A program made the translations under genes and the position numbers. A stretch of 64,000 bases of DNA from Sneathiella sp. Lineage in GTDB: Bacteria > Pseudomonadota > Alphaproteobacteria > Sneathiellales > Sneathiellaceae. A model generated the notes under the pieces. The model did no database searches and was not told where the DNA came from. It saw only the letters and a list, made by a program, of their open reading frames with translations. The number at the start of each line of letters is the position of its first letter. Position 1 is the first letter of the stretch. The stretch lies in assembly GCF_002694385.1 (NCBI RefSeq), contig NZ_NZMB01000009.1, forward strand, positions 1 through 64,000, in the 5' to 3' direction. Shown piece after piece: positions 34,993 through 43,645 of this stretch.

Positions 34993-36474
34993 ATGGCGAG
35001 CGAGCGGATTGAACGGCTGGAGGAGAAATACGGCGCAGCCTATAAATGGTTCGCCGTTTTTGCGGTGATTATCGGCCTGCTGGCGGCGATTTTCTCCTCC
35101 ACCATGATCAATGTCGCGCTCACCAATATCATGGCGGACTACAGCATCACGCAAGCCTCGGCGCAGTGGATGTCCACCGGTTTTCTGTGCGCTAATGCGG
35201 TCTGTATGCTGACCTCTGCCTGGCTGCTGCAGAATATCGGCGCGCGCAAGACACTGCTGTTCGCCTCGGCCCTGTTTTTCACCGGCTGCATGATCGGTCA
35301 GTTCGCTCCGGCCTTCAACCTGCTGATCTTCGCCCGGGTTTTGCAGGGTGCGGGCGCCGGGATCATCCAGCCGCTGTCCATGGCGCTTGTCTTTATGTTG
35401 TTTCCTGAAAACCGGCGCGGATCGGCGCTTGGCATGTTCAGCATGGTGATCGTTCTCGGCCCCGCTATAGGTCCAACCATCGGCGGTGTCATCACCGACA
35501 GCCTCGACTGGCATTTCACCTTTACGGCGGCGCTACCCCTCTCCCTCTGTGCGGCGATCATGGGCTGGATATTCCTGCCCGGTCGGGAAGACGCGCCAGG
35601 CACCGGGCCGTTCAATTTGATCAGCTTTCTGTTGATTGCGCTGACCGTCGGCACGCTCCTGACCGGCCTTTCCAACAGCCAGTTTCATTCCGTCACGGAC
35701 TGGCAGGTGATTGTCTTCCTGGCCATCGCGCTTGTCGCTTTCGCGCTGTTTTTAAGCCGGGAGCTGCGCAGCAGAACGCCGCTGCTGCATCTCGCCATGT
35801 TCCGTAACCCGAAATTCGTCTCGGCAGTGATCATCGGCGCGATTACCAGTGCGGGCATGTTTTCCAGCATCTATATGATTCCCCTGTTCGCTCGGACCGT
35901 GCAGATGAGCGACGCCACCCATGCCGGGCTTCTGCTGCTGCCAGGCGGGCTCGCCCTCGCCGTTGTCTCACCCATCGCCGGGCGGCTGGTTGATCTGATG
36001 CCGACGCACCGCCTGCTGCTGGTCGGCGTTACGCTGTTTGTCATTGCCGCCTATGCCCTGACCCATGCGGAACAGACCAGTTCATATCTGATGATTGCCG
36101 GATGGGTGCTGCTGAGCCGGGTCGCGCTCGGCTTTATCCTGCCCTCCAACAGCACGCTCGGCCTCTCCAGCGTCGATACACAGCGGGTGCCGCAGGCGAG
36201 CGGCGCGCTCAATTTCTGCCGCATGCTGGGCGGGACTATCGGCGTCAATATCATCGCCCTGCTGATTACGGCTCATTCCGTCCGTTACCAAAATGAAATG
36301 ATTGATCTCAACAACGGCGCGCCGCTCTCTCCCTCGCAATCTGTTGAGGCCATGACCCTGACTTTCCAGGATTGCTTTATGATCGCCTGCGTCTTTATTG
36401 CGCTGGCCCTCATTCCGGTACTGTATGTCACTTTTACCGCGCCGAAGCGGACAAAGAAAAACCCCGCAGACTGA
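34993..36474 (+). CDS. DHA2-family MFS transporter (EmrB/QacA type, 14 TM)
   Basis: 493 residues and about fourteen membrane helices. Helix 1 begins near residue 17 and contains IFSSTMINVALTNIMADY, the DHA2 motif with the conserved acidic residue region. The antiporter motif C is VLGPAIGPTIGGV. It is probably a proton-driven exporter of drugs or organic acids in the inner membrane. It starts directly after the CoA-transferase stop codon. Its stop codon lies in the loop of a terminator hairpin. Confidence 0.9.
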   Translation: MASERIERLEEKYGAAYKWFAVFAVIIGLLAAIFSSTMINVALTNIMADYSITQASAQWMSTGFLCANAVCMLTSAWLLQNIGARKTLLFASALFFTGCMIGQFAPAFNLLIFARVLQGAGAGIIQPLSMALVFMLFPENRRGSALGMFSMVIVLGPAIGPTIGGVITDSLDWHFTFTAALPLSLCAAIMGWIFLPGREDAPGTGPFNLISFLLIALTVGTLLTGLSNSQFHSVTDWQVIVFLAIALVAFALFLSRELRSRTPLLHLAMFRNPKFVSAVIIGAITSAGMFSSIYMIPLFARTVQMSDATHAGLLLLPGGLALAVVSPIAGRLVDLMPTHRLLLVGVTLFVIAAYALTHAEQTSSYLMIAGWVLLSRVALGFILPSNSTLGLSSVDTQRVPQASGALNFCRMLGGTIGVNIIALLITAHSVRYQNEMIDLNNGAPLSPSQSVEAMTLTFQDCFMIACVFIALALIPVLYVTFTAPKRTKKNPAD

Positions 36475-36488
36475 TCCGCGGGGTTTCC
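36459..36488. terminator. Bidirectional terminator at the MFS / FadJ-like convergent ends
   Basis: AAACCCCGC (36459-36467) pairs with GCGGGGTTT (36478-36486) across a 10-nt loop that contains the MFS stop codon. A-rich and T-rich flanks on each strand support termination in both directions. Confidence 0.75.
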
Positions 36489-36509
36489 GGTTTTAATTAA
36501 AGCTCAGGA

Positions 36510-38597
36510 TCAGAGGTCCTTGAAGCCCTTCTTTTCTTTCGCCAGCTTTTCCAGCAACGGCGCAGGCGTCCATTCCTCCCCGCCGAGCGCCGACTTGAAG
36601 CGCAGCATATCGTTATAGATATTCTCAACGCCGATATGATCGGCATAACGGGTCGGACCGCCGCGGTAGATCGGCCAGCCATAACCATAAACCCAGATCA
36701 CATCAATATCGCTGGCGCGTGTCGCCATCCCCTCTTCGAGGATTTTCGCCGCTTCATTGATCATCGGGTAGATGCAGCGTTTGAGGATTTCCTCATCCGT
36801 GATCTTGCGGCGTGTGACGCCTGCCTCTTTCGCGGCCTTTTCGATGATTTCCTCCACCACCGGATCAGGCTGCGGCGTGCGGCTGCCCGCTTCATAGCGA
36901 TAGTAACCGGCCCCGGTCTTCTGACCGAAACGACCGAGTTCACAGATAGCGTCGGCAACCGGGCTTTTCACGCCCTTGCCCTGACGGATGCGCCAGCTGA
37001 CGTCATTGCCCGCCAGATCGCCCATGGCGAACGGTCCCATGGGGAAGCCGAAGTCATAGAGAACACGGTCCACATCTTCGATCTTCGCGCCTTCCAGGAT
37101 CAGCTTCTGTGCCTGATCCGTCCGTTTGGCGAGCATCCGGTTGCCGGTAAAACCCTCACAGACGCGGACCATGACCGGCACCTTACCGATTTTCTTGGCG
37201 AGCGCCATACAGGTCGCCATGACGGACGCGCTGGTTTTCTGCGTCCGCACTTCCTCCAGCAGCTTCATGACATTGGCCGGGCTGAAAAAATGCAGCCCGA
37301 TGACATATTCCGGCCGTGTCGTCGCTGCACCGATCTCGTCGATATCGAGGGTCGAGGTATTGGTTGCGAGAATGGCGCCCTGCTTGCAGATCTTGTCGAG
37401 CTTGCCGAAGATCTCCTTCTTCACCTCCATATTCTCGAAAATTGCCTCGATAACAATATCCACATCCTTGATATCCTCAAGCTGTGTGGTGCCCGTCAGC
37501 AGGGACAGGTATTTGTCCATTTTCTCCTGCGAAAGACGGCCTTTGGAGACAGTTGCGGCATAGTTCTTCTTGATGATCTCGATACCGCGATCCAAGGCCT
37601 CCTGGCTGGTCTCAACGATGATCACCGGGATGCCCGCCTGCAGGAAATTCATGGCAATGCCGCCGCCCATGGTGCCCGCGCCAATCACGCCCGCGGACTT
37701 GATGTCGATGAGCGGAGTGTCTTTCGGCACATCCGGAATTTTAGCCGCCTGCCGTTCGGAGAAGAAGAAATACTGCTGCGCCTTCGCCTGTTCCCCCGCG
37801 AGCAATTCGGAAAACAGCTCCCGCTCGCGCACCAGCCCTTCATCGAAAGGCAGGTTGACCGCCGCCTCGATCGACTTGATGCAGTTCTCCGGCGCTTCGA
37901 AGCCGCGGAACCGGCGAGCATTCTTTTTACGGAACTCATCGAACAGCCCCGGAGTTTTCTTCGCTTCTTCGATCTTGTCATTCTGATCGCTGATTTTTAC
38001 TAGCGGGCGCCCTTCCGCCACTATCTTTTTGGCAAAAGCAATCGCCCCGTCCACAAGATCACCGTCGACCAGCTCATCAATCAGGCCGAGCTTATGGGCT
38101 TTCGGCGCCGGCACATGCTCCCCGGATGTAATCAGATCAAGCGCGATGGGCACACCAACCACGCGTGGCAACCGCTGTGTGCCTCCGGCCCCCGGCAGAA
38201 GGCCCAGCTTCACTTCCGGCAGGCCGACCTTGGCCGAGGCGACCGCAACGCGGTAATGACAGCCAAGCGCCGTTTCCAGACCACCGCCGAGGGCTGTCCC
38301 GTGAATGGCGGCAATCACTGGCTTGTTGGACGCTTCGATAATGCCGATCACCTCTTTCAGCCCGGGCTCCGTCGGCGGCTTGCCGAATTCGGTTATATCG
38401 GCGCCCGCGATAAAGGTGCGCCCGGCGCAAGTGAGGACGATGGCGGAGACATTGTTGTCCGCAACCCCGGCCTCAATCCCGCCCTTGATCCCGGCGCGCA
38501 CGCCCTGGCTGAGCGCATTGACCGGCGGACTGTCAATGGTGACAACGCCGACGCCATCCCTTGCTTCATACGACACCAGATCGTTGATTGCAGTCAT
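36510..38597 (-). CDS. FadJ/FadB-like bifunctional enoyl-CoA hydratase / 3-hydroxyacyl-CoA dehydrogenase
   Basis: 695 residues. The N-terminal crotonase half holds TFIAGADITEFG, the GGGLETALGCHYRVA oxyanion-hole region and LPEVKLGLLPGAGGTQRLPR with the catalytic glutamate. The C-terminal half has the NAD-binding GVIGAGTMGGGIAMNFLQAG and the 3-hydroxyacyl-CoA dehydrogenase domains (IGLHFFSPANVMKLLE). It carries out two beta-oxidation steps. The ATG at 38597 is chosen over a TTG at 38615. It is the third gene of the acyl-CoA operon that begins with the feruloyl-CoA synthetase-like gene. Confidence 0.92.
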   Translation of the reverse strand: MTAINDLVSYEARDGVGVVTIDSPPVNALSQGVRAGIKGGIEAGVADNNVSAIVLTCAGRTFIAGADITEFGKPPTEPGLKEVIGIIEASNKPVIAAIHGTALGGGLETALGCHYRVAVASAKVGLPEVKLGLLPGAGGTQRLPRVVGVPIALDLITSGEHVPAPKAHKLGLIDELVDGDLVDGAIAFAKKIVAEGRPLVKISDQNDKIEEAKKTPGLFDEFRKKNARRFRGFEAPENCIKSIEAAVNLPFDEGLVRERELFSELLAGEQAKAQQYFFFSERQAAKIPDVPKDTPLIDIKSAGVIGAGTMGGGIAMNFLQAGIPVIIVETSQEALDRGIEIIKKNYAATVSKGRLSQEKMDKYLSLLTGTTQLEDIKDVDIVIEAIFENMEVKKEIFGKLDKICKQGAILATNTSTLDIDEIGAATTRPEYVIGLHFFSPANVMKLLEEVRTQKTSASVMATCMALAKKIGKVPVMVRVCEGFTGNRMLAKRTDQAQKLILEGAKIEDVDRVLYDFGFPMGPFAMGDLAGNDVSWRIRQGKGVKSPVADAICELGRFGQKTGAGYYRYEAGSRTPQPDPVVEEIIEKAAKEAGVTRRKITDEEILKRCIYPMINEAAKILEEGMATRASDIDVIWVYGYGWPIYRGGPTRYADHIGVENIYNDMLRFKSALGGEEWTPAPLLEKLAKEKKGFKDL

Positions 38598-38653
38598 CTT
38601 TCTAAATCCTTCCAAGCATTTAAGTTACTTTATTGATATTTTTTGGCAGTTCG

Positions 38654-39685
38654 TCACCGTGTCGGATCATCCGACACCTGCACCAGCAGCTTGCCAAAAT
38701 TCTTGCCTTGCAACAGCCCGATGAACGCCTCCGGCGCATTTTCAAGGCCTTTCACGATATCTTCGCGGTACTTCAGCTTACCGTCCCTGATCCAGCCGCT
38801 GACATCTTTCAAAAACGCGGGCAGATGATGGAAATGATAGGAGATGATGAACCCCTGTATCAGAATGCGGTGGGTCAACACCGCCCGCATCAGCGCGGGA
38901 AGCATGTTTGTCCCCTGCGGCAGATCCGTCATGTTATATTGCGAGATGAGACCGCAGACGGGCATGCGGCTGTCGTCATTGAGGAGCGGCAGAACCGCCT
39001 CAAACACCTTACCGCCGACATTCTCGAAATAAACATCAATCCCCTTCGGGCAGGCTTTGGCAAGCTGCGCCGGGAAATCCGCATCCTTATAGTTGAGACA
39101 GGCGTCAAACCCCAGCTCCTTCACCACGAAATCGCATTTCTCTGCTGATCCGGCAATACCGATGGCACGACATCCCTTGATGCGGGCAATCTGGCCGACA
39201 ACACCGCCAACCGCGCCGGAGGCGGCCGCGACCACCACGGTTTCCCCAGCCTGTGGCTTGCCGATTTCCAGCAGCCCGTAATAGGCGGTAAGTCCCGGCA
39301 TACCAAGAACACCAACACCTGTCGAGATCGGAGCGCTGGCGGGGTCGAGTTTCATCACGCCCGTTCCGTCAGACAGGCAATAGCTCTGCCAGCCGGTCGC
39401 GCACATGACATAATCGCCGGTTTTGAATTTGTCATTGTTCGATGCCTCGACAACGCCGACGCCGCCGCCCACCATAGGCTCGCCCAGTTCGGCGTTGGCG
39501 GCATATGTCTTCTCTGCCCCCATGCGCCCCCGCATATAGGGATCAAGGGACATATAAATGACCTTCACACGGAACTGGCCCGGTCCCGGTTCGGGTAGCG
39601 GTGTTTCCACCAGCTTGAAATTATCCGGCGTGGGTTCTCCCACGGGACGGGATTTAAGTAGAATCTGCCTGTTTGTAACGGTCAT
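38654..39685 (-). CDS. NADP-dependent oxidoreductase (MDR, CurA/PTGR-like)
   Basis: 343 residues. The start (LLKSRPVGEPTPDNFKLVET) and SLDPYMRGRMG are hallmarks of the zinc-free CurA/YncB/prostaglandin-reductase group. The nucleotide-binding GAVGGVVGQIARIKGCRAIG follows. It reduces activated C=C bonds with NADPH. AGGGGAGAG ribosome site. It lies 21 bp after the acyl-CoA synthetase gene and 56 bp before the FadJ-like gene on the same strand, so reduction of an enoyl or enone intermediate in the same pathway is likely. Confidence 0.9.
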   Translation of the reverse strand: MTVTNRQILLKSRPVGEPTPDNFKLVETPLPEPGPGQFRVKVIYMSLDPYMRGRMGAEKTYAANAELGEPMVGGGVGVVEASNNDKFKTGDYVMCATGWQSYCLSDGTGVMKLDPASAPISTGVGVLGMPGLTAYYGLLEIGKPQAGETVVVAAASGAVGGVVGQIARIKGCRAIGIAGSAEKCDFVVKELGFDACLNYKDADFPAQLAKACPKGIDVYFENVGGKVFEAVLPLLNDDSRMPVCGLISQYNMTDLPQGTNMLPALMRAVLTHRILIQGFIISYHFHHLPAFLKDVSGWIRDGKLKYREDIVKGLENAPEAFIGLLQGKNFGKLLVQVSDDPTR

Positions 39686-39706
39686 GACATTCTCTCCCCT
39701 GATTTG

Positions 39707-41554
39707 TCAGCGCAGCAGCAGAATGCCGTCTGCGCCTTGCACCCTGTATAATTCCTCCACCAGATCAGCACGATTGGCAAGGACAGCCCCCTGATTGATA
39801 TATTGTTTATCCGTTATCTCATTTTTATCCACCGACAGCGGCGCCGCCATGACAAGCGCCCGCCCAACCCGTCGGCTGGGGGCTGAATTTTCCTGATTAT
39901 AGACATCCAGCTTTTCCTGAACAGCCTTGATCAGGATCGCATCGACAATCTTTTTGCCATCCTCCGAAACCGCGTCTGTGGCGGCAAGGCGTTTCTGCAC
40001 GGCCTCCGTCAGCAGGATCAGAATACCAATCTCATCCCGGTTATGACCGGCAATGACAATATCCCGCACCAGCGGATCAAGCGCGTCGATCAGCTCCAGG
40101 CGGAGCGGCCCGGTGCTCACCCAGGTGCCGTTAAGCAACTTGAAGTCCTCCGCCACCCGGCCATCAAAAATCATTCCCGCCGCCGGATTTTCCGGATCAA
40201 CCCAGCGGACTGCATCACCGATACAGTAATAGCCTTCGTCATCAAAATACTGCGCGGTCAGATCAGGCCGCTTATAGTATCCTGTCAATACATTCGGGCC
40301 CTTGATGCGGATTTCCAGCTTCTCGCCCACGGGCAGGATTTTCACCTCGACCCCCGGCGTTGGCAGACCGATCAACCCAACCCGCTCCGTGTTCCAGTGA
40401 ACGGCCGTGCCGCTGCCGGTTGTTTCCGTGGAGCCCCAACCCGTCCCGAACGCCGTGCGCAACCCCGTATGGCGAATGGATAACTGCTGCATGCGTTCAA
40501 ACATTTCCTGGGACAAGGCCGCGCCGCCATATTGACACAGTCGGACACTGCCAAAAAACTTCCGTGCCAGATCGTCATCCTGCTCCAGCCGGTCCGCAAG
40601 GTAACTATAGGCCGCGGGCACCGTACTGAAGCGCGAGGGTTGCACCCTGCCAAGATTTTCGATTGTCCGTTCGAATAATCCCGGTACAGGCTTGCCGTCA
40701 TCCATGTAAAGCGTGCCGCACTGACGGGCGATGGTAAAGAAATTAACCGTTCCGCCATAAGTGTGATGCCAGGGCAGCCAGCACAGAATGCGCGCCGGAT
40801 CATTGACCGGATCGGCGGGTTCGCCAATCAGCTCAAGGGTTTTTTGCGCCGCGCAGAGCATCCGGTGCGTATTAGGCACCGCCTTCGGCAATCCGGTCGA
40901 GCCGGAAGTGAAGAGAATCATCGCCAGTGTTTCACCGGTCACCGCATCATAAGCGGCATCCACCGCCGTCCGATCAATTGGACCCAGCAATTCCTCATAG
41001 CGGCGGCCGCCATGAATTTCCCCTGAGACTGTCACGACGTCAATATCGTCAAGATCCAGAGATGACAGCGCCGCTGCATAAAGATTTCCGTCATCAGCGA
41101 AAATCATACCGGGCGTCGTCAATTCCACGGCATATTGCAATTTTGAAAAGTCGCTCCCCAGCAGCGAATAGGAGGGGGAAACGGCCGTTACAGGAATACC
41201 CGCCTGCACTCCCGCCAGCTTCAATGCTGCATGTGCGAAACTATTTCCCGACAAAATCATTACCTGTTTGTCGGGGCCATAACCACGGGACAGCAGATAA
41301 CTGCTGATCCGTTCCGCCTGTTGCAGGATATCGCGATAGGAAAACTCAGCCCACTTATCGTCCGGCGAGCAGCGGACGAGATAAGGCCGGTCCGGAAATT
41401 CGTTGGCCGCGCGCCGGTAATAGGAAGCGATATTCGTTTCAATATCTCCGATCGGCGTTCGGCTTTTAAGCCGCCAACTCCCGTCATTGTTGTTTATAAC
41501 CGCAATGTCCGGCAAGGGCCGATTTAACGGCCGGAAAGCTATCTCTGATGGCAT
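39707..41554 (-). CDS. Feruloyl-CoA synthase-like acyl-CoA synthetase
   Basis: 615 residues of the AMP-binding superfamily. The P-loop is ILFTSGSTGLPKAVPNTHRM. Other motifs are GTGWGSTETTGSGTAVHWNT, YYKRPDLTAQYFDDEGYY and a C-terminal SVDKNEITDKQYINQ with the catalytic lysine. The NSFAHAALKLAGVQAGIPVT segment and the last motif match feruloyl-CoA synthetases of aromatic catabolism. No feruloyl-CoA hydratase/lyase of the small Ech type is nearby, so another hydroxycinnamate-like or fatty acid is possible. It leads the operon and is divergent from a TetR regulator. Confidence 0.8.
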   Translation of the reverse strand: MPSEIAFRPLNRPLPDIAVINNNDGSWRLKSRTPIGDIETNIASYYRRAANEFPDRPYLVRCSPDDKWAEFSYRDILQQAERISSYLLSRGYGPDKQVMILSGNSFAHAALKLAGVQAGIPVTAVSPSYSLLGSDFSKLQYAVELTTPGMIFADDGNLYAAALSSLDLDDIDVVTVSGEIHGGRRYEELLGPIDRTAVDAAYDAVTGETLAMILFTSGSTGLPKAVPNTHRMLCAAQKTLELIGEPADPVNDPARILCWLPWHHTYGGTVNFFTIARQCGTLYMDDGKPVPGLFERTIENLGRVQPSRFSTVPAAYSYLADRLEQDDDLARKFFGSVRLCQYGGAALSQEMFERMQQLSIRHTGLRTAFGTGWGSTETTGSGTAVHWNTERVGLIGLPTPGVEVKILPVGEKLEIRIKGPNVLTGYYKRPDLTAQYFDDEGYYCIGDAVRWVDPENPAAGMIFDGRVAEDFKLLNGTWVSTGPLRLELIDALDPLVRDIVIAGHNRDEIGILILLTEAVQKRLAATDAVSEDGKKIVDAILIKAVQEKLDVYNQENSAPSRRVGRALVMAAPLSVDKNEITDKQYINQGAVLANRADLVEELYRVQGADGILLLR

Positions 41555-41622
41555 AGGCGGAACAAACCCCGTTTTTTTTGTTCTATTTTATGCTGCGGAC
41601 TGTTATTGTGATGATATTGACA

Positions 41623-41638
41623 AATTGTTGTAACAATT
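41623..41638. promoter_or_regulatory. Candidate TetR operator
   Basis: AATTGTTgtAACAATT is a perfect 7-bp-arm palindrome with a 2-bp centre, a usual TetR-family operator form. A consensus -35 TTGACA (41617-41622) abuts it on the plus strand, but no good -10 is at the right distance. It lies in the 131-bp gap between the divergent synthetase and tetR genes, so binding could repress both. Confidence 0.55.
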
Positions 41639-41685
41639 GCCAGTAGTAGAGGCGAAAAAATAAAAAATAATAAGGTGGGAAACGC

Positions 41686-42318
41686 ATGACCGAACCAGCG
41701 GATCTTGCGGTTGCAACAGACAGAGCCAGCAAGAGAAAAGAAGAAAAGCGGCAGCGGTTGCTTGCCGCAGCCAAAAAGCTTTTCATTATAAATGGATATC
41801 ACGAAACCAGACCGCAAGACATCGCCCGGGAAGCGGATGTCGCGCATGGCACATTCTATAGCCATTTCACGGACAAACGGGAAATTTTTCTCGCTTTCGC
41901 TGATTCCGCATTGGAAGATATGATCACCTATGTCTACCCCCGTATCCCAAAGGTTGAGACATTTGAGGATTATATCCGCTTCAGCCTGATCGCCATTCAG
42001 GAATTTTCGGAGCAGAATCCGGGGCTGTTACGTTCCGCCCTGATCGACACGCGCATTCTTGACCCGAAAGACACCAGCACCAAGGAAATCCGCAATCGTT
42101 TCGCAACCGGATTTATCAGCCGCCTGCGGGATGCCAAGCTGAAAGGGGAGCTGTATGAGGATGTCGAGCCTGAACTGATCGGCCATGCCATGATCGGCCT
42201 GATCCAGACGTCTGCCCCGACCGCCTATCGCATGGGGAAAAGCCGTCAGGAATATGTTGATCACATGATCCGTTTTCTGACACGCGCCCTTGTCAAGGAA
42301 CCGAAAAACCTGTTGTAA
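41686..42318 (+). CDS. TetR/AcrR family transcriptional regulator
   Basis: 210 residues. The N-terminal helix-turn-helix (about 20-65: RLLAAAKKLFIINGYHETRP, DIAREADVAHGTFYSHFTDK, REIFLAFAD) is typical. The C-terminal ligand domain is helical and unassigned, as is usual. It is divergent from the feruloyl-CoA synthase-like operon across a perfect palindrome, so it probably represses that operon until an acyl-CoA or aromatic ligand releases it. Confidence 0.92.
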   Translation: MTEPADLAVATDRASKRKEEKRQRLLAAAKKLFIINGYHETRPQDIAREADVAHGTFYSHFTDKREIFLAFADSALEDMITYVYPRIPKVETFEDYIRFSLIAIQEFSEQNPGLLRSALIDTRILDPKDTSTKEIRNRFATGFISRLRDAKLKGELYEDVEPELIGHAMIGLIQTSAPTAYRMGKSRQEYVDHMIRFLTRALVKEPKNLL

Positions 42319-42335
42319 GCGCTGACCGGATGCTG

Positions 42336-43337
42336 TTAGCCCCACGGACCACGCGACGGATCGGAAGCCGAGGAGCCATCATCCCCATCCGTATAGGGGG
42401 TAGAACCACGTGAGGAACGGGGGCGCGGCGACATATGTTGTTTCCGCTTATCCCGGCTTTGCTTAACCGGCCCGGAACGCCCACCACCGCCCGGCATCAC
42501 ACTGCGGGCCATATCCATCAGTTTTGCGACGCGGTTTGCCGTTGCCGGATGGGTGGAAAATAAATTGTCCGCCCGCGCACCATGAAGCGGGTTGATGATA
42601 AACAGGCTGGCCGAGGCCGGATTGCGCTCCGCCTCCCTGTTCTCAATACCGCGCGCCGAGCGCTCCAGTTTCTGCAATGCAGATGCCAGCCATTCGGGGT
42701 TGCCGCATATCTCTGCGCCCGTATGATCGGCCGAGTATTCGCGTGTCCGGCTGATGGCCATCTGCACCAGCATGGCACCGAGCGGGGCAAGAATCATGAT
42801 GGCGAGTGTGCCGATAATTCCCATTCGGTTATCCCGGTCGCCCCCGCCGAAGAAGAGGGCGAAATTGGCGAGCATGCTGATCGCCCCGGCCAATGTCGCC
42901 GTCACCGTCATTGTCAGGGTATCGCGGTTCTTGATATGCGCCAGCTCATGGGCGATGACACCCGCAAGTTCCTCACGAGAGAGAATTTTGAGGATTCCTT
43001 GTGTCACCGCAACTGCTGCATTTTCGGGATTTCGCCCCGTCGCGAAGGCATTGGGCTGCGGATTATCCATGATGTAAACTTTCGGCATCGGCAGATTGGC
43101 ACGCCCGGCAAGCTCGGCGACAAGGCCGACAATCTCCGGAGCCTCTTGCCGGGTTATCTGCCGCGCCCCATACATACGCAGCACCATCTTGTCCGAATTC
43201 CAATAGGCGAAGCCATTCATGGCTATGGCGATGACAAGCGCAATCACCATACCCGACGTTCCGCCGATCAAAAATCCGACCGCGAGAAACAGGCCCGTAA
43301 TGGCGGCAATCAGCAATCCCGTCTTGAAATAGTTCAT
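42336..43337 (-). CDS. htpX: Zinc metalloprotease HtpX
   Basis: 333 residues. Two N-terminal membrane helices ([39 protein letters not shown]) precede the catalytic HELAH zinc motif in [15 protein letters not shown], then two more helices and [11 protein letters not shown] with the third zinc ligand. It degrades damaged membrane proteins. The C-terminus carries a 55-residue Gly/Ser/Arg-rich tail. The start at 43337 has GGGG seven bases upstream; an ATG at 43361 is the longer option. Confidence 0.93.
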   Translation of the reverse strand: MNYFKTGLLIAAITGLFLAVGFLIGGTSGMVIALVIAIAMNGFAYWNSDKMVLRMYGARQITRQEAPEIVGLVAELAGRANLPMPKVYIMDNPQPNAFATGRNPENAAVAVTQGILKILSREELAGVIAHELAHIKNRDTLTMTVTATLAGAISMLANFALFFGGGDRDNRMGIIGTLAIMILAPLGAMLVQMAISRTREYSADHTGAEICGNPEWLASALQKLERSARGIENREAERNPASASLFIINPLHGARADNLFSTHPATANRVAKLMDMARSVMPGGGGRSGPVKQSRDKRKQHMSPRPRSSRGSTPYTDGDDGSSASDPSRGPWG

Positions 43338-43454
43338 TTCATACCCCGCAACCAGATACATACCTTATGTATGAAAATTGCGGTGGATATCAAGCAAACA
43401 GAGCAGATATTGTATCGCAATATTGCCCCTTCCGTGCCATGTTTCGGCCCGATT

Positions 43455-43630
43455 CAGTCGCCACCTTAATGGTGCCGGTCACAAGCACCAGACCGGTGCC
43501 CTGACGCCAGAGACAGGGCCGTCGTTCCGCCGGACCTCCCCCCGGTTGAACGCAAGTCGCTTGGCGAAGCCGTATCTTCGCAAGTATATAAAAGTCGGCA
43601 GGATTGATTCCTGCCGACTTTTTCTTTTTC
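43455..43630 (+). ncRNA. Candidate structured small RNA with anti-Shine-Dalgarno loop
   Basis: In the 308-bp gap between htpX and alaS the plus strand can fold into successive hairpins: GGTGCCGGT/ACCGGTGCC (43471-43500), CCCTG/CAGGG (43499-43518), CGTTC-cg-CCGG around the loop ACCTCCCC (43523-43552), and CTTGgCGAAG/CTTCGCAAG (43560-43584). A strong terminator with a long T-tract follows. The CU-rich loop recalls the CCUCC-loop stress RNAs (CuckooRNA / alpha-r14 type) of Alphaproteobacteria. No coding frame with a ribosome site is present. No promoter was recognised, so the 5' end is a guess. Confidence 0.4.
43591..43630. terminator. Strong terminator between candidate sRNA and alaS
   Basis: AAAGTCGGCAGGA (43591-43603) and TCCTGCCGACTTT (43609-43621) are perfect 13-bp complements with a 5-nt loop. 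On the plus strand TTTTTCTTTTTC follows. On the minus strand the same stem, 25 bp after the alaS stop, ends in TTTTATAT, so it also terminates alaS. Confidence 0.9.
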
Positions 43631-43645
43631 TGGGCTTATAAAATG

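Noticed and set aside
36636-38003. 455-codon frame antisense to the FadJ-like gene
   Set aside because: No start signal or family similarity; the FadJ-like enzyme is complete.
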